DNA of 64,000 nt from Hymenobacter monticola (GCF_022811645.1 NZ_CP094534.1:3658001-3722000), one strand, 5' to 3'. Positions 7,930 through 17,898 are shown, numbered from the stretch's first letter. Made by a program: numbers and translations. The notes: generated by a model not told the origin, from the letters alone.

Positions 7930-10900
7930 ATGAAACACCTTTTTACTGCACCCGCTGGCTTTGGCCACAATTTTCGGAACTGCGTTCTGCCCCTACTAAC
8001 ATTGCTGGCGCCTGCTCTGGCTTACGCGCAAGCCCCTACGCCCGTCATCAGTGAAATTTACGGTGGTGGGGGAGCCACTGGCGCACCCTATCTCAACGAT
8101 TTTGTTGAGCTGTACAACCCCGGCAATGTCGATATCAACCTGGGCAGCTACTCGCTGCAATACGCTGCTGCAGCCGGAACTTCGCCTTATTCCGTCATCC
8201 CGCTGGGCAACCTGAGCATTCCGGCGCACGGTTACTTTCTTATTCAATTAGGCTCGACGACTTCGCCGGGGGCCGGCGCCACTCTGACCGCGCCCGATGT
8301 CACGAACTCGCAGAATATTTCCGCCACGGCGGGCCGGCTGGCTTTGGTGAGCAACACCACGGCACTGGTCGCCACTGCGGCCGCCAACGCTCCAGGGGTT
8401 GTTGACTTTGTGGGCTATGGCTCCGGCGTTGCCACCTTCGAGGGCGCGAGCCGGGCCACTGCGCCCAGCAACACCACCAGCATCGAGCGCAAAGCCCGCG
8501 CCAGCTCAACCAGCACCGACATGGCGGCCGGCAACGTGGACGCCGACCAGGGCAACGGCTACGACAGCGACAACAACAACCTGGATTTCGTGACGCGCAG
8601 CGCCCCGGGCCCGCAGAATTCTGCTTCGCCGACGGAGGTGCTCACGCCCATCGTGTATTACAGCACCAAAGTCCCCGGTGGCTTCCTCAACGACCCGAAC
8701 ACGTTCAGCTCGACGCTGGACGGCACGGGCCCGGCCCCGACCAGCTTCAGCAGCAACTTCTTGACCTTCGTGGTGGTGGGCGCCAACCGCACCATTGATG
8801 GCGACTGGACGGTGAGCGGCACCAACGCCAAGGTGCTGGTGCAGTCCAACGCCACCTTCGTGGTGCCGGCTTCCTTCAACTACAGCGGCCCGCTCGACCT
8901 GAGCAGCGACGCCACCCTGGTGCAGCAGAACGCGGCCCCGGCCGTGACGTTCGGCACCGTGGACGTGGCCAGCACCGTGACCTACGCCCAGGCGTCGGGT
9001 TTCACAGTGCCCATTCTGGGCGGTGCGGGCTACGGCAACCTGACCCTGCGCAATGCCAGCAAGTCGCTGAGCACGGGCACCACCGTGGTGCGCGGCAACC
9101 TGTTGGTCGACAACGTGAGCACGGCCTTCGGCGGGGCGGCGGCTTCGGCCTCCGTGCTGAACCTGGGCGGCAACCTCACGCTGGCGGGCACGGTGGCTTT
9201 CGGCCCAGCCGCCGACAACCTCATCCAACTGAGCCTCACCAACACCACTACGGCCCAGGTGCTCGACGGCGGCGGCAGCCTCATCAAGCTGTTTAAGCTG
9301 AGCACGGCGGCCAACCAGGCCGGCTCGCGCCTGGCCGACGGCACCAGCAACTTGGAGCTAGGCAACGATGTAACGGCCGGTGGCGGCTACAACCTGGCCT
9401 CGGGCACCGTCCTGGCCGTGGGCAACAACACCCTGAGCTTCGCGAGCGGGGGCAAAGCCGTCATTGGCGGCAGTGTCGGCGTGCTGGCCCTGAGCCCCGG
9501 TTCCAACCTGATATTTAGCAAAAACAGCACGACGTCGCTGGGCACGTTGCGCCTGCTGGCCGGCAGCACCCAGCTCAACAACTTCACCCTCGACGCAGTG
9601 GGCAACAGCAATACCCTCGCGCTGGGAAACAACCTGACGGTGAACGGCACGCTGGCCGTGAGCAGCACCAGCACGCTCAGCATTGGCGCGGCCCACGTGC
9701 TCACGCTGAACGGGCCCGTGAGCATCGCCGGTATCCTGCGCGGCGCGGCCGATGCCGACCTGGTGATTGGCGGCGCGGGCGCCCTCGACCCGCTCGAGAT
9801 TAGTACCGGGCTCGGCAATTTCACCCTCAACCGAGCCGGCGCGACGGCCCTGCTACTGGAGGACCTGACCGTAAACAGTGCCCTCACTCTGACGGACGGC
9901 GTGCTGAGCATTGGTGCTAACGTACTGACGCTGAACGGTGCCGTCACGTCGTCGGCTACGGGCTTGCTCAACGGGACGGTGAGCCCTGCCAACTCGCCCA
10001 ATTCCAGCCTCACCATTGGCGGGAGCGGCGCTTTGGGCAATGTGAGCTTCACCTCGACGGGCGGCGTGCTCAATAACTTCAATCTCAATCGGCCCGGGGG
10101 CACGCTCACCATCACCGGCAACCCCCTGCAAATCGCGAAGCCGACCCTGACCAGCGGCATCCTGGGCCTGGGCGCGGGCGCGGCCCTCACCATCACGGGC
10201 GCGCTCGCGGTGGCCGACCCCACCGTGGCCCTGTTTGCGGGCACGCCTACTTCGGTGCTCAACTTCACGGGCAGCGGCGCCATTGGCTCGCTGGCCTTCG
10301 TGCCCGGCCAGGACCAGCTGCGGACCCTGAGCCTGGTGCGCCCTACGGGCACCATTCCCACGGTGCAGCTGCTCAGCAACCTCACGGTGAACACCCTGGC
10401 GCTGTCGGGCGGGCGCATCTTTGTGCAGGGCACGGCCAAGCTGCAGGTGCTGCCCGGCGGCAGCCTGGTGGGCGGCAGCGCCACCAGCTACACCAACACG
10501 CTCACGCTGGGGGCCGTCACCAACAGCACCACGCCCACCGTGTCGCTCTCCTTCCCGCTGGGCGTGAACGGCCAATACCGGCCCCTCGCCTTCACCGTGA
10601 CCGACCAGGCCATTGGCACCACCAGCTACACGGCCCACCAGTACGAAGCCCCCTCGCCGACTCGCACCCTGCCGGCCACCCTGGCCCGCGTGTCGCAAAT
10701 TCGCTACTACAACGTGGTGCAGGAAGCCGGCGGCACCAGCACGCTGGGCAGCGCCACCATCCGCCTGAACTACGCGCCCACCAACGACCTGGTGACGCCC
10801 GCCAACGTGAGCTTCCTGCGCGTGGCCATGACCGACCCTGCCGATGACACCAAATGGAAGGACATCGGCGGCGCGGGCACGGGCAACGACATCACCTCGG

Positions 10901-11511
10901 CCTCGTTTGCGCCCGGCCCGCTGGGCGATTTCACGCTGGCCACCGACATCACGACGCCTCCCAACACCAACCCGCTGCCCGTGGAGCTGACCCGCTTTGA
11001 GGCCACGCGCCAAACGGCCGGGGTGGCGCTGGCCTGGGCCACGGCCACTGAGCGCAACAGTGCCCGCTTTGAGGTGGAGCGCAGCCTCGACGGCAACACC
11101 TTTGCCGCGGTGCTGAGCCAGCCCGCCCAGGGCAACAGCACGCAGGCGCACGAGTACGCCGCCCTCGACGCCAAGGCCCCCGCCGGCCGCCTCTACTACC
11201 GCCTGCGCCAGGTAGACCAGGACGGCACCGTGGCCTACTCGAAAGTGGTGACCGTGGCCGGCCCCGAGGGCACCGCCCCGGAGTGGACCGTGTACCCCAA
11301 CCCGACCACCGACCGCCTCACGGCCTCGCTGGCCCCGGCTGAGGGCCGCACCTACCGCATCCTGAACACGCTGGGCCAAGTGGTGGGCCAGGGCAACGCT
11401 GCTACGGCCGACCCCACCGTGGAAGTGCGCCAGCTGCCGGCCGGCACCTATTTCCTGGAACTGCGCGGCGCCAGCGGCCCGCAAACGCGCCGCTTCGTGA
11501 AGAACGACTAG
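7930..11511 (+). CDS. T9SS type A sorted surface protein with lamin tail domain
   Basis: A large exported protein of 1193 residues. The N-terminus has a signal peptide ending near AYAQA, followed by a lamin tail domain (LTD; VISEIYGGGG, NDFVELYNPGNVDINLGSYSLQ). The middle is a long Ser/Thr/Gly-rich beta-helix-like region rich in LTLNG and LSIG segments, consistent with an extracellular adhesin or filament. The C-terminus has NPLPVELTRFEATRQ, which usually precedes T9SS sorting domains, then a type A domain (YPNPTTDRLTASL to the end, with LPAGTYFLEL). It should be moved across the outer membrane by the T9SS and trimmed by a sortase such as PorU. The middle and C-terminal parts are related to the next gene. 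No enzymatic motif was seen. Confidence 0.9.
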   Translation: MKHLFTAPAGFGHNFRNCVLPLLTLLAPALAYAQAPTPVISEIYGGGGATGAPYLNDFVELYNPGNVDINLGSYSLQYAAAAGTSPYSVIPLGNLSIPAHGYFLIQLGSTTSPGAGATLTAPDVTNSQNISATAGRLALVSNTTALVATAAANAPGVVDFVGYGSGVATFEGASRATAPSNTTSIERKARASSTSTDMAAGNVDADQGNGYDSDNNNLDFVTRSAPGPQNSASPTEVLTPIVYYSTKVPGGFLNDPNTFSSTLDGTGPAPTSFSSNFLTFVVVGANRTIDGDWTVSGTNAKVLVQSNATFVVPASFNYSGPLDLSSDATLVQQNAAPAVTFGTVDVASTVTYAQASGFTVPILGGAGYGNLTLRNASKSLSTGTTVVRGNLLVDNVSTAFGGAAASASVLNLGGNLTLAGTVAFGPAADNLIQLSLTNTTTAQVLDGGGSLIKLFKLSTAANQAGSRLADGTSNLELGNDVTAGGGYNLASGTVLAVGNNTLSFASGGKAVIGGSVGVLALSPGSNLIFSKNSTTSLGTLRLLAGSTQLNNFTLDAVGNSNTLALGNNLTVNGTLAVSSTSTLSIGAAHVLTLNGPVSIAGILRGAADADLVIGGAGALDPLEISTGLGNFTLNRAGATALLLEDLTVNSALTLTDGVLSIGANVLTLNGAVTSSATGLLNGTVSPANSPNSSLTIGGSGALGNVSFTSTGGVLNNFNLNRPGGTLTITGNPLQIAKPTLTSGILGLGAGAALTITGALAVADPTVALFAGTPTSVLNFTGSGAIGSLAFVPGQDQLRTLSLVRPTGTIPTVQLLSNLTVNTLALSGGRIFVQGTAKLQVLPGGSLVGGSATSYTNTLTLGAVTNSTTPTVSLSFPLGVNGQYRPLAFTVTDQAIGTTSYTAHQYEAPSPTRTLPATLARVSQIRYYNVVQEAGGTSTLGSATIRLNYAPTNDLVTPANVSFLRVAMTDPADDTKWKDIGGAGTGNDITSASFAPGPLGDFTLATDITTPPNTNPLPVELTRFEATRQTAGVALAWATATERNSARFEVERSLDGNTFAAVLSQPAQGNSTQAHEYAALDAKAPAGRLYYRLRQVDQDGTVAYSKVVTVAGPEGTAPEWTVYPNPTTDRLTASLAPAEGRTYRILNTLGQVVGQGNAATADPTVEVRQLPAGTYFLELRGASGPQTRRFVKND

Positions 11512-11538
11512 GCGTGGCAATAGCCGCCTCTAGCCACC

Positions 11539-11571
11539 AAAAAAGCCCCCGCCAACGCGGGGGCTTTTTTG
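11539..11571. terminator. Bidirectional intrinsic terminator
   Basis: AAGCCCCCGC and GCGGGGGCTT form a perfect stem flanked by A and T tracts, 28 bp after the preceding stop codon. Confidence 0.9.
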
Positions 11572-11780
11572 TGCGCTTCATTTTTCCTTCACTTTAAACT
11601 GGATTATGCCCTTATGATAGTTTGCTGCCAACGGCCAGCACGCAGGTGGGTTTGTACTGGGGGCTTTTATAACGTTTTAGTAACTCCAGACATGAAGTAA
11701 GTCCTATAAGGTCGTACTAATTTTACAATCCGTGCGCCTTACCACAGGCATTTTATTAACCCGCTTAACACTCGTTACTT

Positions 11781-14700
11781 ATGCACCCAACCCGTACAGT
11801 TTTACCCTCTTCATTGAGCCGCGCCGTGGCGCTGCTGATGATGCTCATGTTACCACTGGTAGGGTGGGGGCAGACTAATCCGACACCTTTTGATTTGAGT
11901 ACAGCGAATTATTCGTTTACTGGATTTCCTACTGGTACAGTTACTACCTATCAGGCAAGCATGCAAGGTCACCTGTTAAGTGCACTTGCAACAGCTACTA
12001 CGGTTGCTCCACCAACGGCTGATGCTGTCATTACCGTCAGTACGTCTACTGTTACATCGGGAAGCTTCCGCAACGAAGTTGCCTCTGGACTAAGCATGCT
12101 CTACTCAGGTAGCCTAAACGCTGGAGATATAACAGTTGGTTTGAATACTTCAAACCGTACCAATATTACATTGAGTTGGACAGCTCTGGTTGTTGGCTCA
12201 GTTGGACGCAATAACGGTTTGCAACTGCAATACCGCGTGGGAACTTCGGGCAATTTTACTACTGTTCCATCCACTGCTTTTACTACTCCCACCGGTGCAA
12301 CAAGCCAATCTTTTAGTAATGTAATATTGCCGGTAGCCGCTGAAAACGTTGCAAATCTGCAAGTGCGTTGGATTTATTATGAGGTTGGTGGTTCAGGCGG
12401 TCGGACACGCATTAGCTTGGATGATGTTACAGTTAGCAGTACTGCCGGCACAGCTACCCCAGCAGTAGTTCCCACCCTAAACACCGATGCTGTAACGGCC
12501 ATCACCCCTTCCACGGCAACAGCTGGCGGCAACGTAACCTCTGATGGCGGCGCAACACTCTCGGCTCGTGGCGTAGCGTATGCCACCACCGCCACGCCAA
12601 CTACGTCCAACTCTACTGCAGTGGCTACTGGTACCAGCACGGGGGCCTTCACTGTTTCCCTCACTGGCTTGGCCCCTGCCACTACGTACTACGTGCGGGC
12701 CTATGCTACTAACAGCGCAGGTACCGGCTACGGCTCCCAAGAAACGTTTACTACCGCCCCCAACCCTGCCCCGGCCATCAGCAGCATCTCGCCCAGTTCG
12801 GTAACGGCTGGCGCGGCTTCGCAAACCCTCACGGTAAACGGCAGCGACTTCCTCAGCAGCTCGGTGGTGAACTTCAACGGCACCCCCCGCACGACTGCTT
12901 TCGTTTCAGCCTCCCGGCTGACCATTTTGCTGACGGCAGCCGACCAGGCCACTGCCGGCACCTACGACGTGACCGTTACGAACCCCGCGCCCGGTGGAGG
13001 CACTAGCGCTGCTACCACGTTCACGGTAAATGCCCCGGCTCCCAACCCCGTTCCCACCATCAGCAGCCTAACGCCCAGCTCGGTATTTGTCGGCACGGCT
13101 TCGCAAACCCTGACGGTAGCGGGCACTAATTTTCTCAGCAGCTCGGTGGTAAGCCTCAACGGCATCACCCGGACCACCGCCTACGTTTCGCCCTCCCAGC
13201 TTACCATTACCTTGACGGCTGCCGACCAAGCCACCGTAGGCACCTACGACGTGACGGTAACCAACCCGGCACCGGGTGGGGGCACCTCGGGCACGGCCAC
13301 GTTCACGGTAGCGCCCAACCCCGTTCCCACCATCAGCGGCTTAGCCCCAAGCACTGCCGTAGCCGGTAGCGCCGGTTTCTCCCTCGTCGTAACGGGGAAC
13401 AACTTCGTGACGGGCTCGACGGCTACCTTCAACGGCACCACCCGCGCCGTCACCTACAATTCGCCCACGCAACTGACGGTGGCCGTGCTGGCCGGCGATA
13501 TTGCCACAGCCGGCAGCTACAACCTTGCCATTACCAACCCCGCACCCGGCGGCGGCACCACCACTTCGACGTTCACTGTAACGTCCGCTCCAGCCAATAG
13601 CACCCTGTTGCTGTATTCTTTTCCCAACCGTACAGTTGCCGCCGATGCACCGCCCGCTAGCAGCGCGAACGTCTCGGGAAGTAATTTCAGCGGCACCAAT
13701 GGGAGAACCACTGCCACTAACGTCTACGCCACAAGCAATTACAATAACAATGGCTCATCCACTCGAATATCAACTAATTATGTGAGCTTCAGCGTGACAC
13801 CCAACGCTAATTACCAAATGTCATTGAGCGAGCTAAGCTTCAAAGACCAGTCTGCTTTGACGTCTGGTGGCGGTTTGCCTCCTACCTCGGTGGACGTGCT
13901 ATACAGTTCATCGAGCAGTTTTAGTAATCCTCAAGTCGTTGGCACTTATAGCACCAGCACTACGCTCACCCCCCGAAGCTTTTCTTTTAGCAACGTCACT
14001 GCTTTGCAAAATGTGACCGGAACCGTCTATTTCCGCATTTTCCCCTACGGAGGTACAAACGGTTCTGCAGTCTATACGGTAGACGATGTTAAACTTGATG
14101 GAAATGTGGCGCCCATCCCCGCTCTCGTATTCTACTCTAAGGCCACTGGTAACCTAAACACACTAGCCACTTTCGGTACCAATACTGATGGCACTGGCAC
14201 CGCGCCTACCAGCTTCACGGCTGCTAACAGCACCTACAATATCACGGGCACTAACCGCACCATTGCCACCAACTGGGTGGTGTCGGGCACGAACTCGAAG
14301 GCAGTTCTGACGGCCGGCGCTTCGTTCATCGTGCCAGCGGGCTTCACTTACACTGGCAGACTCGACCAGGCAGCTAATAGCACACTCATCATCGCCAACC
14401 CCGCGGCGGCGGCTTACACCAACATCACGCAAACCATCGTGCAGGATGTTACCAGCACCATCGAGTTTGCCCAAGCTAGCGGCACTTACACTGTGCCTGC
14501 TTCACTCGCCTACCAGAACCTAAAGCTTACTGGCGGCACAAAGTTGTTTGCGGCCGGCGAAACCGACGTGTTTGGTACCCTAACGCTGGACAACATATCC
14601 AACGTGGCCGGGGCCGACAACAACATAGACGGCTCGCTGGTAGTAGTAGATGGCAACGTGACGCTGCTGAATACCGTTACGTTCGACCTCACTTCAGCCA

Positions 14701-16529
14701 CTCGCATCAACCTGTCGCTATCGGGCGGCACTACGCAAACCATTAGCGGCAACGGAAACACGCTACGCCTGCGTCAATTACGCACCATTAGCAGCGGCAC
14801 TAACGCTGTGCTGGCCGATGCCAATGGCGGCACACCGGTGGAAACCGGCACGGCCGGCCTGAGCGACAACGGCGGGGTAGAACTGACGGCGGGCAGCACG
14901 CTGGCCCTGAACAGTAACACACTCAGCTTTATGCCCGGCGGCGCGGCTATTATGAATAACCTCTTGGGGTCTGATGGTACGCTAACCCTGACGCCGGCCT
15001 CGTCGCTGAACCTGGAAACTACCGGCGACCCGGGCTACCTGCAATTGACCAACGGCGCCAGCACCCTCAACGACCTGCGCCTGATGAATGGCAGCAGCTA
15101 CCTGCTCTTTGTCTCGCCGACGGGGGCGGCCACCACGCTTACCGTCAATGGCACGCTTACGCTGGGCAGCAACACCAGCCAGTTCGGCCTGGGGGCCAGC
15201 CATACGCTGGTACTCAACGGCACCATTGCGGGCCCGGGTGCCCTGCGCGGGTCTTCTAACAGCAGCCTCAGCATTGGCGGTACAGGTGCACTGGGCACCG
15301 TAGCTTTTGCCTCGGGCGCCCAGATGCTACAAAGCTTCATCCTCAACCGTACTGGAAATGGCTCGGTTACGCTGGGTAGCCCGCTCACCTTGAGCACGGC
15401 TCTGACGCTGACCAACGGCGTGCTGCAAACCGCGGCCACCAACCTGCCACTATTGGGTAATTCCGTGGCCGTAACGGCTAGCGAAACCGGCTACGTCAAC
15501 GGGCCGTTGCGGCGGGCCATTGCTGCGGTTAACAGCAGCCGTTCGGTGCTATTCCCCATTGGTAAGGACGGAGCCTATCGCCCTGCTAAGCTCAATATTG
15601 CCACCCAATCAGGCAACGCTATTTACCAAGCCGAGCTAATCAACCAGAGCGGCGGTATTAATGTGACGGCTCCAGTGCAGCGCGTCAGCAATTTCCGCTA
15701 CGTAACTCTGACGTCCTACGATGCGACGGGTGCAGCAGTAATGCAGCCCGGCGGTTTTAGTGGCACTATCACGTTGCGCTTCGGAACCGACGACCAAGTG
15801 ACCGACTCGACTGCGGCCAGCATAGTGGTAGCCAAGCGTAGTGACAGCGCACAGCCATGGGTTTCCATCGGCCGCTTCACGACCGGTACTGCTACCCCTG
15901 CCAGTGGTTCTTTCCAAGCCGGTACACTCACCTCGGGCAACTTCACTAGCTTTTCCGACTTCGCCCTAGCTAGCACCGACGCAGACCGCACTATTAACCC
16001 GCTACCGGTGCAGCTGAGCAGCTTCGGCGCCCAGCGCCAGGCCGCCCAGGGCGTGGCCGTGAAGTGGACCACCGCCACCGAGAAAAACGCCGCTTACTTC
16101 GAAGTGCAACGCAGCCTCAACACCCGCGACTTCGTGACGGTGGCCACCGCCCAGGCCCAGGGCACCAGCAGCCGCGCCACCGCCTACGCCGTGCTCGATA
16201 AAGCGGCCCCCGCAGCCGCCCTCTACTACCGCCTGCGTCAAGTCGACGCCGACGGCACGGTGGCCTTCTCGCCCGTGGTAGCCGTGGCCGGCTCCGGCGA
16301 AGCGGCCAAGGTGCTCCTGTACCCCAACCCGACCAGCAGTGCCCTGCACTTCATCGCCGAGACTGCCACGCCCTACCGCGTGCTCAACCAGTTGGGCCAA
16401 GCCGTGCTGCAAGGCACCACCGAAATCGGCACCGCCACGGTAGAAATGGGCACGCTGCCCGCCGGCCTCTACTTCCTGGAGCTGCAAACGCCGAACGGCC
16501 GCAACGTCCAGAAGTTCGAGAAGCAGTAG
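11781..16529 (+). CDS. T9SS type A sorted protein with three IPT/TIG repeats
   Basis: A 1582-residue exported protein. A signal peptide (to about GWGQ) is followed by a jelly-roll-like domain ending in TRISLDDVTVSS, a fibronectin-like segment (TATAGGNVTSDGGATLSARGV and YYVRAYATNSAGTGYG), and three IPT/TIG repeats each ending in a VTNPAPGGGT-type motif. A second ISLDD-like domain (YTVDDVKLDG) and a beta-helix-like region related to the preceding gene come next; compare NRTIATNWVVSGTNSKAVL with its neighbour's NRTIDGDWTVSGTNAKVLV. It ends with NPLPVQLSSFGAQRQ and a type A sorting domain (LYPNPTSSALHF, LPAGLYFLEL). Likely a surface or secreted structural protein. The first 230 codons and about 13600-14150 are visibly more AT-rich than the rest, suggesting a mosaic. 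Confidence 0.9.
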   Translation: MHPTRTVLPSSLSRAVALLMMLMLPLVGWGQTNPTPFDLSTANYSFTGFPTGTVTTYQASMQGHLLSALATATTVAPPTADAVITVSTSTVTSGSFRNEVASGLSMLYSGSLNAGDITVGLNTSNRTNITLSWTALVVGSVGRNNGLQLQYRVGTSGNFTTVPSTAFTTPTGATSQSFSNVILPVAAENVANLQVRWIYYEVGGSGGRTRISLDDVTVSSTAGTATPAVVPTLNTDAVTAITPSTATAGGNVTSDGGATLSARGVAYATTATPTTSNSTAVATGTSTGAFTVSLTGLAPATTYYVRAYATNSAGTGYGSQETFTTAPNPAPAISSISPSSVTAGAASQTLTVNGSDFLSSSVVNFNGTPRTTAFVSASRLTILLTAADQATAGTYDVTVTNPAPGGGTSAATTFTVNAPAPNPVPTISSLTPSSVFVGTASQTLTVAGTNFLSSSVVSLNGITRTTAYVSPSQLTITLTAADQATVGTYDVTVTNPAPGGGTSGTATFTVAPNPVPTISGLAPSTAVAGSAGFSLVVTGNNFVTGSTATFNGTTRAVTYNSPTQLTVAVLAGDIATAGSYNLAITNPAPGGGTTTSTFTVTSAPANSTLLLYSFPNRTVAADAPPASSANVSGSNFSGTNGRTTATNVYATSNYNNNGSSTRISTNYVSFSVTPNANYQMSLSELSFKDQSALTSGGGLPPTSVDVLYSSSSSFSNPQVVGTYSTSTTLTPRSFSFSNVTALQNVTGTVYFRIFPYGGTNGSAVYTVDDVKLDGNVAPIPALVFYSKATGNLNTLATFGTNTDGTGTAPTSFTAANSTYNITGTNRTIATNWVVSGTNSKAVLTAGASFIVPAGFTYTGRLDQAANSTLIIANPAAAAYTNITQTIVQDVTSTIEFAQASGTYTVPASLAYQNLKLTGGTKLFAAGETDVFGTLTLDNISNVAGADNNIDGSLVVVDGNVTLLNTVTFDLTSATRINLSLSGGTTQTISGNGNTLRLRQLRTISSGTNAVLADANGGTPVETGTAGLSDNGGVELTAGSTLALNSNTLSFMPGGAAIMNNLLGSDGTLTLTPASSLNLETTGDPGYLQLTNGASTLNDLRLMNGSSYLLFVSPTGAATTLTVNGTLTLGSNTSQFGLGASHTLVLNGTIAGPGALRGSSNSSLSIGGTGALGTVAFASGAQMLQSFILNRTGNGSVTLGSPLTLSTALTLTNGVLQTAATNLPLLGNSVAVTASETGYVNGPLRRAIAAVNSSRSVLFPIGKDGAYRPAKLNIATQSGNAIYQAELINQSGGINVTAPVQRVSNFRYVTLTSYDATGAAVMQPGGFSGTITLRFGTDDQVTDSTAASIVVAKRSDSAQPWVSIGRFTTGTATPASGSFQAGTLTSGNFTSFSDFALASTDADRTINPLPVQLSSFGAQRQAAQGVAVKWTTATEKNAAYFEVQRSLNTRDFVTVATAQAQGTSSRATAYAVLDKAAPAAALYYRLRQVDADGTVAFSPVVAVAGSGEAAKVLLYPNPTSSALHFIAETATPYRVLNQLGQAVLQGTTEIGTATVEMGTLPAGLYFLELQTPNGRNVQKFEKQ

Positions 16530-16532
16530 CCA

Positions 16533-16860
16533 GAACCGCAGATTATGCAGATTTAGCGGATTTCACAGATTCTGCAACCTGTAATGTAGCAAAAAGGCCA
16601 CCTGATTGGGTGGCTTTTTTGTTTGGAATGGTTTGAGCTACTCAGGCTAAATAGCTGCTAAAGGATTAACGCTATTGCGCCCTGATGTGCTACCGGTGTG
16701 AGTGTAACCAACGCTGTGCATTAAGCAGGACAAGCCAGCGCCAGCCGTCGGCCAGACAACAAAAGAGGGCCGCCCACTTGGGCGGCCCTCTTTTGTTGTC
16801 TGGCCGACGGCCATCGAAGAAAATCTGTGAAATCCGTTAAATCTGCATAATCTGCGGTTC
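16533..16860. repeat. Nested inverted repeats between convergent genes
   Basis: The outer arms at 16533-16571 and 16822-16860 (39 bp, one mismatch, beginning GAACCGCAGATTATGCAG) enclose an intrinsic terminator (16591-16621) and a separate 66-bp near-perfect hairpin at 16745-16810 (arms starting CCGTCGGCCAGACAAC). This accounts for the whole gene-free 330 bp between the T9SS gene and iscA. No protein frame is evident. Confidence 0.88.
16591..16621 (+). terminator. Intrinsic terminator after the IPT/TIG protein gene
   Basis: A GGCCACC / GGTGGC(T) stem with an A-rich left side and TTTTTT on the right. It lies inside the larger inverted repeat 16533-16860. Confidence 0.8.
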
Positions 16861-17185
16861 AGACGGAGAAGCTCTCGCCGCAGCCGCACTCGCGCGAGGC
16901 GTTGGGGTTGTTGAACTGGAAGCCCTTGCCGTTGAGGCCGTCCGAGAAGTCCAGCTCGGTGCCGGCCAGGTACAGGAAGCTCTTCATATCAACCACCACG
17001 CGCACGCCCTTGTCCTCGAACTCCTGGTCCATGGGCCGCACCTCGTTGTCGAAGTCCAGCTTGTAGCTCAGGCCCGAGCAGCCGCCGCCGGCCACCGAGG
17101 CGCGCAGGCGGTAAGTATCATCCAAATGCGCGTCGTGCATCAGGCGCGAAACTTTCTCTTTGGCTTTATCCGAAACGGTAATCAT
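16859..17185 (-). CDS. iscA: Iron-sulfur cluster assembly A-type carrier
   Basis: A small HesB/IscA/ErpA-family protein of 108 residues that carries Fe-S clusters or iron to target proteins. The three conserved cysteines are Cys36 in AGGGCSGLSY and Cys100/Cys102 in the C-terminal ECGCGESF. Full length for the family. It is the last gene of the minus-strand isc group (iscS, iscU, an unknown gene, then this). Whether it is functionally IscA, ErpA or SufA cannot be settled by sequence alone; its position favours IscA. A 27-bp perfect inverted repeat lies between it and the upstream gene. Confidence 0.93.
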   Translation of the reverse strand: MITVSDKAKEKVSRLMHDAHLDDTYRLRASVAGGGCSGLSYKLDFDNEVRPMDQEFEDKGVRVVVDMKSFLYLAGTELDFSDGLNGKGFQFNNPNASRECGCGESFSV

Positions 17186-17312
17186 GGCAATAGGAGCGGA
17201 GCGGGTCCACTCAGCTAGTGGTTAAATGCGGGTGCAATTTAGATAGATTATAAACAAGCCAGCGAAAGCCTTTGTTCACTAGCGCGCTGAAATCTGTCTA
17301 AGCTATTAATTA

Positions 17313-17378
17313 GCAAGCAATAAGAGTCAGCCAGCAAGAAGTATTTATTTCTCTTGCTGGCTGACTCTTATTGCTTGC
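17313..17378. repeat. Perfect inverted repeat within the isc operon
   Basis: The 27-bp arms at 17313-17339 and 17352-17378 are fully complementary (GCAAGCAATAAGAGTCAGCC start) with a 12-base loop. It sits between the unknown isc-linked gene and iscA, so it could lower or protect part of the operon transcript. There is no T-tract. Confidence 0.88.
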
Positions 17379-17384
17379 CACTCA

Positions 17385-17777
17385 TTACGAGCTAGGGTTC
17401 AGCACCACGCTGAAAACCGTGATGGCGTTCAGGTCGCGGCCGAAGTAGAGCTTATCCAGCGCCTCGTAGGCGTTGTGGGCCCGGAAGTAAGATGTGTGGA
17501 GCTCCCGGTCGCCGGGGCTGCGCCATTGCACGGTGTAGGAGCTTTCGGTGTCGCGGAAGCGCTTCACGTAGTCCAGCATTTTTTGCAGGCATTCCACCTG
17601 GTCGCGCCCCGTTTCGTAGCGAAACAGGAAACTTTGCTGGTGCCGCGGATTCACCGTAATCAAGTCCAGCCGCGTCAGGCCATCCAGCTGCCGAAACTCA
17701 AACCGCACCTGCTCAGCCGTCAGGCCCAGGTACTGCTGAATCTCGCGCTGCAGCCGGTCAATTTCAAATTCGTCCAT
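17385..17777 (-). CDS. Conserved-looking hypothetical protein inside the isc operon
   Basis: 130 residues with no signal peptide and no membrane segment, charged and probably cytoplasmic. I do not recognise the family. The N-terminus (MDEFEIDRLQREIQQYLGL) looks helical, and the middle has several aromatic residues (QQSFLFRYETGRDQVECL). The single cysteine does not suggest a cluster-binding site. I chose the ATG at 17777 because the upstream extension to 17828 merely translates an inverted repeat. Its place between iscU and iscA suggests a link to Fe-S assembly, but this is inference from position only. Confidence 0.72.
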   Translation of the reverse strand: MDEFEIDRLQREIQQYLGLTAEQVRFEFRQLDGLTRLDLITVNPRHQQSFLFRYETGRDQVECLQKMLDYVKRFRDTESSYTVQWRSPGDRELHTSYFRAHNAYEALDKLYFGRDLNAITVFSVVLNPSS

Positions 17778-17796
17778 CGGGTGACAGAATAAAAAA

Positions 17797-17883
17797 GTCA
17801 TCCTGAGCGCAGCGAAGGACCTTATCAAGTTAGAACGGTTTTCGTTCGTCGGTGATAAGGTCCTTCGCTACGCTCAGGATGAC
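17797..17883. repeat. Inverted repeat, GTCAT(G/C)CTGAGCG family, copy 1
   Basis: The 31-bp arms at 17797-17827 and 17853-17883 are complementary apart from one base (GTCATCCTGAGCGCAGCGAA start). Related copies lie at 33262-33368 and 46467-46561. It lies just upstream of the unknown isc-linked gene. Confidence 0.87.
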
Positions 17884-17898
17884 AGGGATAAAACCAGA

